Shown here: one piece after another, positions 16,636 to 24,718 of the stretch
Layout of the letters: each line of letters begins with the position of its first letter
How positions within the stretch are numbered: the first letter of the stretch is position 1
Assembly (NCBI GenBank): GCA_903824755.1
Contig: CAIJXW010000043.1
Location: forward strand, 1 to 40,647
Direction of reading: 5' to 3'
Length of the DNA stretch: 40,647 nt
Source of the DNA: an uncultured Bacteroidota bacterium
GTDB taxonomy: Bacteria; Bacteroidota; Bacteroidia; Flavobacteriales; Flavobacteriaceae
Program-made: the position numbers and the translations under genes
Notes under the pieces: generated by a model
The model's input: only the letters and a program-made list of their open reading frames with translations
The model's database searches: none
What the model was told of the DNA's origin: nothing

Positions 16636-17454
16636 TCAAATTATAAAAGGAATTTTTCTAAATTCGTCTTCTTCATTACTCACAATTCCAAGGGCTTTAT
16701 AGACATAAGCAAAAGTAGAAAGCAGTTCTGGTTTACCGTCAATAATAGCTACATCATGCTCAAAATGGGCAGATGGTTTTCCATCGGCAGTAGTGATAGT
16801 CCAGCCGTCTTTGTGCTGTTTTATATTTTTTGTTCCCATATTAATCATGGGTTCAATAGCAACAACCATTCCTTCCAAAAAGAGTTTGCCTCGACCTCGT
16901 TTTCCATAATTTGGCATTTCTGGGTCTTCGTGCATTTTCTGACCTAAACCATGCCCAACTAATTCACGAACAACGCCGTAGCCATGACTTTCTGTATATT
17001 TTTGAATTGCATTTCCAACATCTTCAACTCGGTTTCCTATTTTAAATTCGCGAATACCTATATATAATGATTCTTTGGTAACTTGTAATAATTTTTTGGT
17101 CTCGGGAGCCACTTCGCCAATCTCAAAAGAATAGGCATGATCGCCGTGATAACCATTTTTGAAAGCACCACAATCAACCGAAATAACATCGCCACTTTCT
17201 AACGGTATATTATTCGGAATTCCATGAACAACTTGTGCATTAGGGCTCATACAGAGTGAATTAGGAAAACCATATAGCCCAAGAAAACTTGGCACCGCAC
17301 CATGGTCTCTGATAAATTCTTCGGCTAGTTTGTCTAAATATAGCGTAGTTATGCCAGGCTTAATTTCGCTGGCAATCATTCCTAATGTTTTTGAAACTAT
17401 CAATGCACTCTCGCGCATAAGTTCAATTTCTTCTCGTGTTTTCTGGATAATCAT
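16636..17454 (-). CDS. map: Methionine aminopeptidase, type I
   Basis: A 272-residue metalloenzyme that removes the initiator methionine from new proteins. All five metal ligands are visible: Asp94, Asp105, His168, Glu201 and Glu232. His78 in QVVHGIP lines the substrate pocket. Motifs VDCGAFKNGYHGDHAYSF and LVGHGLGQKMHEDP are typical. Length is slightly above E. coli Map (264). It is followed by the methyltransferase after 21 bases. This is unusual placement compared with the ribosomal-protein operon, where many bacteria carry map; a second map copy elsewhere is possible. Confidence 0.95.
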   Translation of the reverse strand: MIIQKTREEIELMRESALIVSKTLGMIASEIKPGITTLYLDKLAEEFIRDHGAVPSFLGLYGFPNSLCMSPNAQVVHGIPNNIPLESGDVISVDCGAFKNGYHGDHAYSFEIGEVAPETKKLLQVTKESLYIGIREFKIGNRVEDVGNAIQKYTESHGYGVVRELVGHGLGQKMHEDPEMPNYGKRGRGKLFLEGMVVAIEPMINMGTKNIKQHKDGWTITTADGKPSAHFEHDVAIIDGKPELLSTFAYVYKALGIVSNEEDEFRKIPFII

Positions 17455-17537
17455 TTATTTTTTTTGAAAGTGCTAAAATACAATATTCTATTGATTTTGT
17501 TTTTTATATAAAAGAATAGTTTCAAAAAGATGTATAC

Positions 17538-19055
17538 TTATAATAACGAGTGTCGGGTCATTGCTGTTGGTTTTTCTATCCCCATTAATTCAAGAATGGT
17601 CGGGGCAATATCGCCCAAAACGCCATCATGAATTGTTTTTAACTCCTTGTCGATTAGGATAATTGGGACTGGATTTGTGGTGTGAGCCGTATTTGGACTT
17701 CCGTCTGGATTTATCATTGTTTCGCAATTTCCGTGATCGGCAATAAGAAGGGTAGAATAATTGTTTTTTAAAGCTGCCGTAATTACTTTTTCGACACATT
17801 TATCTACGGCTTCACAAGCCTTTATTGCTGCATTCATATCGCCTGTATGCCCAACCATATCACCATTTGCAAAATTTAGACATACAAAATCAACTTCTCC
17901 TTTTTCTATTTCTGGCACTAATGCTTCTGTTAATTCAAACGCACTCATTTCGGGTTGCAAATCGTATGTTGCCACTTTTGGTGAATTTTTTAATATTCGG
18001 CTTTCGCCAAAAAAAGGAGTTTCACGACCGCCCGAGAAGAAGAATGTCACGTGAGGGTACTTTTCTGTTTCGGCAATTCGGATTTGTTTTTTGTTGGCTT
18101 TCTCCAAAACTTCGCCTAGTGTTTCTGTGATGTTGTCTTTATTGTAAACTACTTTTACGTTGCTGTATGTCTCGTCATAGTTGGTTAGCGTTACATAATA
18201 TAAGTTCAATTTATGCATGTTTTGCTCATGAAAATCTTTTTGAGACAATGCCTCTGTTAACTCTCTACCTCTGTCTGTTCGGAAATTAAAGAATAAAACG
18301 ACATCATTTTCCTGAATAGTTGCAATTGGATTTTCAGCTTCGTCCACCATTATTATTGGGGCTATAAATTCGTCTGTGATATTTTTTTTATAGCTTTCTT
18401 CGATGGTATTGATGGCATTTTTTGAATGAGTTCCTACTGCGTTAACTAATAAATCGTAGGCTAATTTTATTCGTTCCCATCGTTTGTCTCGATCCATGGC
18501 GTAGTATCTACCTATAACTGTGGCGAGTTTTACGGTTGTTTTTTGTATATAGTTTTCTATATCCTGAATATATTTTTTTCCTGATTTTGGGTCAACGTCA
18601 CGTCCGTCAGTAAAGGCATGAATATATACTTTTTTCAACCCGAAGTTTTGTGTTGCGTCTATCAGTCCTCGCAAATGTGATGTGTGAGAGTGAACGCCTC
18701 CGTCAGAAACAAGTCCCAGAAGATGGACGTTTGTGTTGTGGTCTTTTGCATATTGAAAGGCGTCAACTAAAACGGGTTCGGTGTTTAAAGTTTTGTGTTC
18801 TACGGCCAAATTTATTTTGGCTAAATCTTGATATACAATTCGTCCTGCTCCAAGGTTCATGTGTCCCACTTCTGAATTTCCCATTTGGCCCTCAGGCAAA
18901 CCTACATTTAGTCCGTCTGTTCGGAGTTGTGCATTTGGAAATTTTGAATATAATGATTCTATAAATGGAATGTTTGCGTTGTCGATTGCAGATACTTTTG
19001 GGTCTGGAGATTTGCCCCAACCATCAAGAATCATGAGGATTACTTTCTTGTTCAT
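17538..19055 (-). CDS. gpmI: 2,3-bisphosphoglycerate-independent phosphoglycerate mutase
   Basis: A 505-residue two-metal enzyme of the alkaline phosphatase superfamily interconverting 3- and 2-phosphoglycerate in glycolysis. The N-terminal metal site ILDGWG (9-14) has Asp11, and the nucleophile is Ser61 in GQMGNSEVGHMNLGAG. Further signatures are FTDGRDVDP, ATVIGRYYAMDRDKRWER, and the C-terminal metal motifs FANGDMVGHTG and LLIADHGNCE. Length fits (about 505-515). The structured RNA element at 19068-19149 lies immediately upstream, so it would be part of a gpmI leader if transcription starts at the TAAATTTG at 19149-19156. Confidence 0.96.
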   Translation of the reverse strand: MNKKVILMILDGWGKSPDPKVSAIDNANIPFIESLYSKFPNAQLRTDGLNVGLPEGQMGNSEVGHMNLGAGRIVYQDLAKINLAVEHKTLNTEPVLVDAFQYAKDHNTNVHLLGLVSDGGVHSHTSHLRGLIDATQNFGLKKVYIHAFTDGRDVDPKSGKKYIQDIENYIQKTTVKLATVIGRYYAMDRDKRWERIKLAYDLLVNAVGTHSKNAINTIEESYKKNITDEFIAPIIMVDEAENPIATIQENDVVLFFNFRTDRGRELTEALSQKDFHEQNMHKLNLYYVTLTNYDETYSNVKVVYNKDNITETLGEVLEKANKKQIRIAETEKYPHVTFFFSGGRETPFFGESRILKNSPKVATYDLQPEMSAFELTEALVPEIEKGEVDFVCLNFANGDMVGHTGDMNAAIKACEAVDKCVEKVITAALKNNYSTLLIADHGNCETMINPDGSPNTAHTTNPVPIILIDKELKTIHDGVLGDIAPTILELMGIEKPTAMTRHSLL

Positions 19056-19067
19056 GTTTGCAGTTTA

Positions 19068-19149
19068 ATAGCCCAGATGGCAGTGGAAATCCTTTTTGTT
19101 TTTTCTTTAAAAAACAAAAAGATTGAAACGCACAGCTGGAAATAGCTCC
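19068..19149 (+). ncRNA. Structured RNA element resembling the Flavo-1 motif
   Basis: Nested pairings enclose a long central hairpin: AGC (19070-19072) with GCT (19145-19147), CCAG (19073-19076) with CTGG (19136-19139), GTG (19083-19085) with CGC (19129-19131), and AATC (19088-19091) with GATT (19121-19124). The central stem of 13 perfect bp joins 19092-19104 to 19109-19121 with a CTTT loop. Purine-rich internal loops (GGAAAT, GAAA) on the plus strand suggest that strand is the RNA. The overall pattern matches my recollection of the Flavo-1 RNA family, common in Flavobacteria and of unknown function. Both neighbours are on the minus strand, so a role as a gpmI leader or terminator on that strand cannot be excluded. 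Confidence 0.55.
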
Positions 19150-19156
19150 AAATTTA
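19149..19156 (-). promoter_or_regulatory. Possible -7 element ahead of gpmI
   Basis: Minus strand reads TAAATTTG, about 95 bases ahead of the gpmI start. If used, the leader would contain the structured element. No -33 TTG is seen. Confidence 0.35.
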
Positions 19157-19166
19157 AGAAATAAAA

Positions 19167-21587
19167 TTAATGTTTGAAGCGATTATAATCTATAAAATAG
19201 CGAAGACTCAATGAAAAAACGTGTCCAAGAGCGTCATTATTCAATAAATTTGAGATGTTTTTCCCAAAATCTTTATTGATAGATTGTTCGAAAGTGTTTG
19301 AATTGTTGCGGTATAAGACAGAAAGTTGGCTACCAGGAGCGAACCACCAAGAATAGGAAAGGTCAAAATTCCAGGAGTTATAGTTGGAGTCTTTGTTAGT
19401 GATGGCGGTCGATCCAGAATAGTCAGAATATTTTCCGTTATCGTTCAGGGCAAGAAAATTCTTGTTTTCGGAATAGGACCAATATTGACGCACAGACAAA
19501 TTGATCGTCATCAGACTATTTATGGAATATTTTCCTGCTATCGAATTGGAATAGGTGATCACATTTCTATTGGCAAAGATAATTTCGTTTGCTGTGTTTG
19601 GGTTGTTGTCTAGGTCTAAATCTGAGACATTTATATAGCCTTTATTGTTGTTTTGTCTAAAAAAATTGAAGTTATAATTCAATGAAAATTTGTCGTTGAA
19701 ACGATATCTAGGCCCTATATTTATTCCGTATGAATTTCGGCCAATTTCATTTAGAACGGCTGCAGTTGGGTTGATGTCGAGGGCAAATTTGTAATTATAA
19801 TTTGACGAAAAATAAATCCAGCCTCCAAATTTTGTAGGAAAAATTACAAATCTGTTTTCTGTTCTTGGTTCATAATAATCGTAGTTTTCAAATGGATTTG
19901 CATTGATTCCAAACCCTAAATAGTGATTTTTTTTGTTGGTTAAATTGATGTTCAAATTGATTTGATTGGCTTGTAGTTTTCCTGTTTCTTTTTGAAATTG
20001 GGAGAAAACATTGATATTCGTAAAAAACGAGTTTAGGTGTTTTGTTGAGGTTAAAATTCGATAATTGGCATTTCCAAAAAGGCTATAATAATTGGTTTGA
20101 AAATTTATTCCAAGGTCGTTATTGTCAAAGTTTTTTGTATTGACATCTCCCCCAATTCCGTATCTAATTTTCCCGCTGGTTTTTCCTAAATTTAAAGACG
20201 AAAAGATTCCTTTTTTTATTTCGCCATCATTTATATAACTGTATTTAAAATCGCCCGAAAGGTTGAATGTGTTCTTTTTTGTGTTTAAATCGAACACAAT
20301 TGCCGAGACGTTTGCATCTCGAAAGCTGCCGTTTCTCGTGACGTTTGTGTTTATTAATGAAACGGAGGAATTTTTGTTAAATCGTTGGTCAAAAACCAAC
20401 ACATTATAGTTTGTTAGAGGCTCAATTTCTACTCTTTTTGTAGCTTGTGTCACTGTGTTTCTGACGGTGACAAAGGTGTCTTCGGTCACCGCATTGAGCA
20501 CCCCGATTCCTAATCCGTTTTTTGTTCGTCCCGATATTTTTAGTGCATTGATGAGTTTTACATTATTTGGATATTCCTCCACGATTTCATCAGAATTTAG
20601 TGTGGGATAGGAGGAAGGGCTTCCGCCAATTCTTCTAGAATATAATAAATTCCCTTTGTTGAACAAGTCTGTTCCTTCGGTAAAAAAAGCTCTGTTTTCG
20701 TTAAATTGTTGCTCGAAAGGGCCTAGATTTAGAATTTTTTCGTCAAATTTTGCTTGTCCAAAATCTGGAACCAAAATTGCATCTAGCGTAAACGCATCAT
20801 TTATTCCATATTTTATATCAAGCCCTCCTTTTATTGTCCCTTTTGTTTTTTGAGTACCACCATCTAAATAAAAAGAAGAATAAGGCATTAAAAATAAACG
20901 AGTTGGGGTTTTAATATTTTGAATTCCTTCTAGGTTTCCTGCTTGCTGAATTACATTCCCTATTTTATTATCAATATTTGTCCAGGTATATACTTGATTG
21001 TCTCGCTTTATAGCACGGACAAAGTTGATTCCCCACGACTGAATTTTTTCGTCCGAAAAGCGAATTGCAGCATACGGAATCCTCATTTCTACGACCCACC
21101 CAAAATCGGTTATTCTTGTTTTGCTTCCCCAAACGGCGTCCCACGAAAAGTCTTCGCCAGTGGTTTCGGTTGCCAAACAATCCGCTTGTGTTCCTGATGC
21201 CGTGCAGAAAAATCGAAAATCTTGTTGCCCATCATTGAAGCCATTTATAAATACGCCAAAAGTATCTGTTGTCCCAAAATCATCTCGTTGCGTAATTTCT
21301 TTTAAGATTTTATTTGGTTCATTGTCATAGAGCATTGCTCCGATATAGACATATTCATTATTATATATGATTTTTACTTCCGTTTTTTTATCGTTTGAAA
21401 TAGGCTTTCCATTATCAGGTTCAAACATGATAAAATCCTTAGCGATTTCGGCATTTTTCCAAATCGGCTCATCTAGATTTCCGTCTAAATTAATGGGTTC
21501 CGAAACAGGAATTGTGTGCAAGATCTTTTTTTGAGAAAAAGATTTTGAAAACGAAAACAGAAATAAAATAATAATTGCTTTTTGCAT
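19167..21587 (-). CDS. CBM9-like/DUF5916 outer-membrane protein
   Basis: An 806-residue exported protein. A signal peptide (about 1-18) ends SFSQ. Residues about 25-210 form a carbohydrate-binding family 9-like domain: IPVSEPINLDGNLDEPIW (26-43), YVYIGAMLYD, and WVVEMRIPYAAIRF. The rest is DUF5916: PDFGQAKFDEKILNLGPFEQ and ENRAFFTEGTDLF are its usual core strings, followed by about 450 residues of alternating aromatic strands typical of an outer-membrane beta-barrel. Such proteins are common in Bacteroidota; binding specificity is unknown. There is no T9SS C-terminal domain and no SusC/SusD partner next to it. Confidence 0.85.
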   Translation of the reverse strand: MQKAIIILFLFSFSKSFSQKKILHTIPVSEPINLDGNLDEPIWKNAEIAKDFIMFEPDNGKPISNDKKTEVKIIYNNEYVYIGAMLYDNEPNKILKEITQRDDFGTTDTFGVFINGFNDGQQDFRFFCTASGTQADCLATETTGEDFSWDAVWGSKTRITDFGWVVEMRIPYAAIRFSDEKIQSWGINFVRAIKRDNQVYTWTNIDNKIGNVIQQAGNLEGIQNIKTPTRLFLMPYSSFYLDGGTQKTKGTIKGGLDIKYGINDAFTLDAILVPDFGQAKFDEKILNLGPFEQQFNENRAFFTEGTDLFNKGNLLYSRRIGGSPSSYPTLNSDEIVEEYPNNVKLINALKISGRTKNGLGIGVLNAVTEDTFVTVRNTVTQATKRVEIEPLTNYNVLVFDQRFNKNSSVSLINTNVTRNGSFRDANVSAIVFDLNTKKNTFNLSGDFKYSYINDGEIKKGIFSSLNLGKTSGKIRYGIGGDVNTKNFDNNDLGINFQTNYYSLFGNANYRILTSTKHLNSFFTNINVFSQFQKETGKLQANQINLNINLTNKKNHYLGFGINANPFENYDYYEPRTENRFVIFPTKFGGWIYFSSNYNYKFALDINPTAAVLNEIGRNSYGINIGPRYRFNDKFSLNYNFNFFRQNNNKGYINVSDLDLDNNPNTANEIIFANRNVITYSNSIAGKYSINSLMTINLSVRQYWSYSENKNFLALNDNGKYSDYSGSTAITNKDSNYNSWNFDLSYSWWFAPGSQLSVLYRNNSNTFEQSINKDFGKNISNLLNNDALGHVFSLSLRYFIDYNRFKH

Positions 21588-22050
21588 TTTTTGGATAAAA
21601 ATATATTGTAGTATCTATGAAATCTAAAGTCGTTTATTTTTAGCAAAAAGACTGACTTTTATTGATATTGTTACATCATTTAACGTTTATTTTTGATAAA
21701 ATTTTTTATGGGCCTCTTTTTTTGTAAGCAAAACCTAATAAATTGGGATAGACTGTTAAAAATTCTAGCCTATTATCACATCTTTTTGTTTAAAAAAGCA
21801 ATTCAATTTGAATAATTATATGTTTTTAACGAAGTTTGAGGTGGTATATTATTTATTATAAGTTATCTGTTTTATTTTATCTAAATCCCAAAGATTTTTT
21901 TTTGCATTTATAACGCTCAACTATTTCATATTAAAATAATTACCACCACAATTAGGGGGTGCGTTTGTGATTATTTTAGAAAGTTTGATATTTTTTTCTA
22001 AAAAACTTGCATCAAAGCCAACTAATTTTTTATATTTGCACCGTTGTAAT
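21588..22050. other. 463-base AT-rich intergenic region before tRNA-Gly
   Basis: Very AT-rich sequence without a credible reading frame. The only supported signal is the tRNA-Gly promoter at its right end (22007-22038). The left end should contain the promoter of the CBM9/DUF5916 gene on the minus strand, but no full TAnnTTTG match is seen there. Confidence 0.6.
22007..22038 (+). promoter_or_regulatory. Promoter of tRNA-Gly
   Basis: TTG (22007-22009), a 21-base spacer and TATATTTG (22031-22038). This fits the Bacteroidota housekeeping consensus, with the tRNA beginning 13 bases later. Confidence 0.75.
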
Positions 22051-22123
<73 letters not shown>

Positions 22124-22125
22124 CT

Positions 22126-22157
22126 AAAATCCTCAAACTTTGTTTGAGGATTTTTTA
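22126..22157. terminator. Terminator of tRNA-Gly, overlapping the pepE stop
   Basis: AAAATCCTCAAAC pairs with GTTTGAGGATTTT around a TTT loop, then a T tract. The right flank overlaps the pepE stop codon on the other strand, so it probably ends both transcripts. Confidence 0.85.
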
Positions 22158-22874
22158 TTTTAAATAGCTAAGGTCACTTCCAGCGGCTATTTCTACGGCC
22201 GATTTGTCCTGTTGAAAAAGTCGAGCGAAAAGCGTCCCTCTCAAAGTGATTTTTTCTCCCGAAACATCTAGCCAACTTCCTTCCCTTAGCCCTAAAACGG
22301 GAGTTGTGTTGAACTGATGAAACTCGTTTATTCTGGTTTCACGCGTTTCGCCCATGTGTTTAGAATGTTCATTAGAATCCAAAAAATGGGGGTTTAAATT
22401 GAATGGAATAATACCCAAAGTTCGAAAACTTGGCGGATATACAATAGGCATATCATTTGTGGTTTGCATAGTTAATCCACAAATATTACTGCCAGCACTT
22501 GTCCCTAAATAGGGTGTTCCGTTCTTTATAGAAAGGGCTAAAGCATCAATAATCTTGAAACGATATAACTCGGCAACCAATAAGAAAGTATTTCCTCCTC
22601 CTATAAAAATCCCTTCCGCTTCTTGTATTGCTTTCAAAGGATTTTCAAATTCATGAAGGCCATTTACGGACATATTTATTTTGGCGAAAGCCACACCTAC
22701 CTTTTCTGTATATTCATCATGCGAAATCCCACTTGGCCGAGCATAGGGAACAAATAATAGCGACTTGCAGTCTTTGAAGTGAAGGGCTAATTCGGGCAAA
22801 AGATAGTCTAAATATTCTCCTCCAAATAACGTAGAAGTACTAGCTATAATGCATTTTTTCATGTTTTGTTTCAT
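22155..22874 (-). CDS. pepE: Alpha-aspartyl dipeptidase, peptidase S51
   Basis: A 239-residue cytoplasmic serine peptidase of family S51 that splits dipeptides with N-terminal aspartate. Numbered from the first Met, the nucleophile motif is GTSAGSN (124-130) with Ser127; NDMPIVYP supplies the Asp141 region and NPHF the His163. IGGGNTF is the family oxyanion-side motif. Met5 is an alternative start (22862) giving 235 residues, nearer to Salmonella PepE (229). It has its own promoter (22885-22916). Together with the acidic-specific DPP11 upstream in the window it fits use of Asp-rich peptides, though the two genes are not linked. Confidence 0.93.
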   Translation of the reverse strand: MKQNMKKCIIASTSTLFGGEYLDYLLPELALHFKDCKSLLFVPYARPSGISHDEYTEKVGVAFAKINMSVNGLHEFENPLKAIQEAEGIFIGGGNTFLLVAELYRFKIIDALALSIKNGTPYLGTSAGSNICGLTMQTTNDMPIVYPPSFRTLGIIPFNLNPHFLDSNEHSKHMGETRETRINEFHQFNTTPVLGLREGSWLDVSGEKITLRGTLFARLFQQDKSAVEIAAGSDLSYLK

Positions 22875-22884
22875 ATATTAATTT

Positions 22885-22916
22885 CAAAGTTACATTTTTA
22901 TCAGAGAATTTCTCAA
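22885..22916 (-). promoter_or_regulatory. Promoter of pepE
   Basis: Minus strand: TTG (22916-22914), a 21-base spacer, TAACTTTG (22892-22885). It begins 10 bases ahead of the first possible start codon, implying a very short leader or use of Met5. Confidence 0.65.
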
Positions 22917-22966
22917 TATAATTCAACCAACTTTTAACTTTTTATTGGCTTGCCTTTATCATTTAA

Positions 22967-22999
22967 TTTGGGAGGTCTTGATTTACTTTTATACCTTTA
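22967..22999 (+). promoter_or_regulatory. Probable promoter of the carboxypeptidase-regulatory-like gene
   Basis: TTTG (22967-22970), a 21-base spacer, then TACCTTTA, one mismatch from TAnnTTTG. The ATG follows 31 bases later. Confidence 0.5.
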
Positions 23000-23029
23000 C
23001 AAATCAATGAATTTTTAGCTAATATAATT

Positions 23030-23731
23030 ATGCGGTTACTATTTTTCTGTTTCATTTCGACTTCAATAATTTTAGCTCAAAATAGTGAATCAAAATTAAT
23101 TCATGGAAAAATTGTTGCTCAAAACGCTCTAGTCGGAAAAATTGACATTGTGAATTTAGTCAATGAGAAAGCTACTTATTCAAACTCAGAGGGTGATTTT
23201 TTTATTTTGGCCAAAGTAGGAGATGTTTTGGTTTTAGAATCAAATAATCTTGAGTTTCAAAGAAAAATTATTAGCGAAGACGACCTGTTGGCAAATCCTT
23301 TTATTGTCAATATGACCCCAAAAGCAATTGAACTCAATGAGGTTTTAGTTTCAAAAACTGCTTCGGAAGGAACAAGTTTTTTCTCAGGACAAAAAACCTA
23401 TTCTCCTGCAGAACGAAAATTGCATACGGCAACATCGGGGATTTTGGACGCTCCAATAAACTGGATGACGGGTCGTACCGCAATGCTTAAAAAAGAAGTG
23501 ATTGTCGAAAAAAAAGAACGACTCCTTAGTCGTGTTTCAGGATTATATAGCGATGATTTTTATACAAAAAAATTAAAAATACCATTTGAATATATTGAGG
23601 ATTTTCAATATTATATGATAGATGATAAAGATTTTCAAGCGGCTTTGAAGTCAAAAAACAAAACGATGCAATTGTTTCTTGTCTCCAAATTAGCCACAAA
23701 TTATAGAACGATTATGGCCAATTTTAAATAA
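23030..23731 (+). CDS. Exported carboxypeptidase-regulatory-like domain protein
   Basis: A 233-residue protein with a signal peptide (about 1-16, ending ILAQ). Residues about 22-95 look like a CarboxypepD_reg-like beta sandwich: LIHGKIVAQNA, ATYSNSEGDFFILAKVGDVLVLES and the closing KAIELNEVLVSK. This is the same layout as the plug-side domain of SusC/TonB receptors, but here it stands alone without a barrel. The C-terminal 130 residues have no recognised domain and are Lys-rich. It is a frequent type of orphan in Flavobacteria; function is unknown. tatA begins 91 bases further on. Confidence 0.78.
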   Translation: MRLLFFCFISTSIILAQNSESKLIHGKIVAQNALVGKIDIVNLVNEKATYSNSEGDFFILAKVGDVLVLESNNLEFQRKIISEDDLLANPFIVNMTPKAIELNEVLVSKTASEGTSFFSGQKTYSPAERKLHTATSGILDAPINWMTGRTAMLKKEVIVEKKERLLSRVSGLYSDDFYTKKLKIPFEYIEDFQYYMIDDKDFQAALKSKNKTMQLFLVSKLATNYRTIMANFK

Positions 23732-23786
23732 AACTGTAAGCCTTTTTAGTTTTGTAAAATAATATAATCTTGTCGAAAAATCTTAG

Positions 23787-23794
23787 TAACTTTG
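23787..23794 (+). promoter_or_regulatory. -7 element for tatA
   Basis: TAACTTTG, a full match, 28 bases ahead of the tatA ATG. A TTG at 23770-23772 is only 14 bases away, shorter than usual. Confidence 0.5.
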
Positions 23795-23822
23795 TGTTTT
23801 TAAATTAAAATAATTAATTAAT

Positions 23823-24158
23823 ATGTTTGGAATTGGTGGTGGCGAATTAATATTCATTTTGTTTATTGTATTGATGCTTTTTGGGTCTGATAAAATCCCT
23901 GAAATTGCTCGAACAATGGGGAAAATGATGGCACAATTAAAAAATGCGACAAACGATTTGAAAAGCGAAATTCAAAAAGGTGCAGACGCAAATGGATTTG
24001 ACGCAAAATCAATCACAGATATAAAAGGCTCAATTTCGTCAGAAATAAATAAGGCAAAAGAGAATCTATTGAGTGATGATAAAACAACTTTGGATAATCC
24101 AGAAATTTCAAAACCAGAAATAGACGAAATCGAAGGACCTATAAAACGGAATTTATAA
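23823..24158 (+). CDS. tatA: Sec-independent translocase subunit TatA/TatE
   Basis: A 111-residue inner-membrane protein forming the pore of the twin-arginine pathway. One N-terminal transmembrane helix (about 7-20, GELIFILFIVLMLFG) ends at the conserved Phe-Gly hinge, followed by the amphipathic helix DKIPEIARTMGKMMAQLK. The acidic, Lys-rich tail (about 50-111) is longer than the core needs. No tatC is in the window. The last base of its stop codon is the first base of the next ATG (TAATG), which implies translational coupling with the PAP2 gene. Confidence 0.9.
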   Translation: MFGIGGGELIFILFIVLMLFGSDKIPEIARTMGKMMAQLKNATNDLKSEIQKGADANGFDAKSITDIKGSISSEINKAKENLLSDDKTTLDNPEISKPEIDEIEGPIKRNL

Positions 24159-24718
24159 TGCTTGAAAAAATAATAGAAATAGATAAAAATAGCTTTCTTT
24201 TTTTATACAATCTTGGCTCTGAACAATTTGATTCTTTTTGGCTAATTATCACACAAAAATTGTCTTGGACGCCCTTTTTTATTTTTATTTTATTTTTATT
24301 TCAAAAAAAATTAGGCTGGAAAAATCTAGGTTTTTTTCTATTATTTCTTGGAGCTTTAATTCTAATAAGTGACCAAACGGCTAGTTTTTTCAAAAATCAT
24401 TTTCATCGCCTTCGACCTTATTTTGACACTTCCTTTGTTGATGTAATTAGAACTTTAAAACACGAACCTGGCCGTTATAGTTTTTTCTCTGGACACGCAA
24501 CAAACTCAATGGCAACAGCTACTTTCGGGTTTTTGATTTTGAAAAATTATTACAATCGTCCTTACTGGTTATTCCTATTCCCAATCATTTTTGCCTATAG
24601 TAGAATATATCTTGGATTGCATTATCCGTTGGATATTCTAACAGGATATGCTTTCGGGGCAACCTATGGATTTGTATTTTATAAATTATATTCAAAATAC
24701 ATACTCAAACTAAACTAA
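24158..24718 (+). CDS. PAP2-family membrane phosphatase
   Basis: A 186-residue integral membrane phosphatase with the full type 2 phosphatidic acid phosphatase signature: K79-x6-R86-P87, F110-S-G-H113, and S148-R149-x5-H155-x3-D159. The histidines are the nucleophile and the acid. Hydrophobic helices lie at about 39-50, 55-71, 115-128, 136-150 and 160-178. Likely substrates are undecaprenyl pyrophosphate or phosphatidyl phosphates; the choice is not readable. It is coupled to tatA by a one-base overlap. Its stop overlaps the stop of the convergent O-methyltransferase by three bases. Confidence 0.9.
   Translation: MLEKIIEIDKNSFLFLYNLGSEQFDSFWLIITQKLSWTPFFIFILFLFQKKLGWKNLGFFLLFLGALILISDQTASFFKNHFHRLRPYFDTSFVDVIRTLKHEPGRYSFFSGHATNSMATATFGFLILKNYYNRPYWLFLFPIIFAYSRIYLGLHYPLDILTGYAFGATYGFVFYKLYSKYILKLN

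Noticed and set aside
17761-18130. Open frames on the plus strand opposite gpmI
   Set aside because: Antisense shadows of a conserved gene; no domain and no start signals.
19092-19121. Perfect hairpin before gpmI as a simple terminator of the DUF5916 gene
   Set aside because: Kept as part of a larger element because several outer helices also pair; a terminator role is noted as an alternative.
21700-22000. Possible small gene in the long gap before tRNA-Gly
   Set aside because: Only very short frames with no start context or plausible protein composition.
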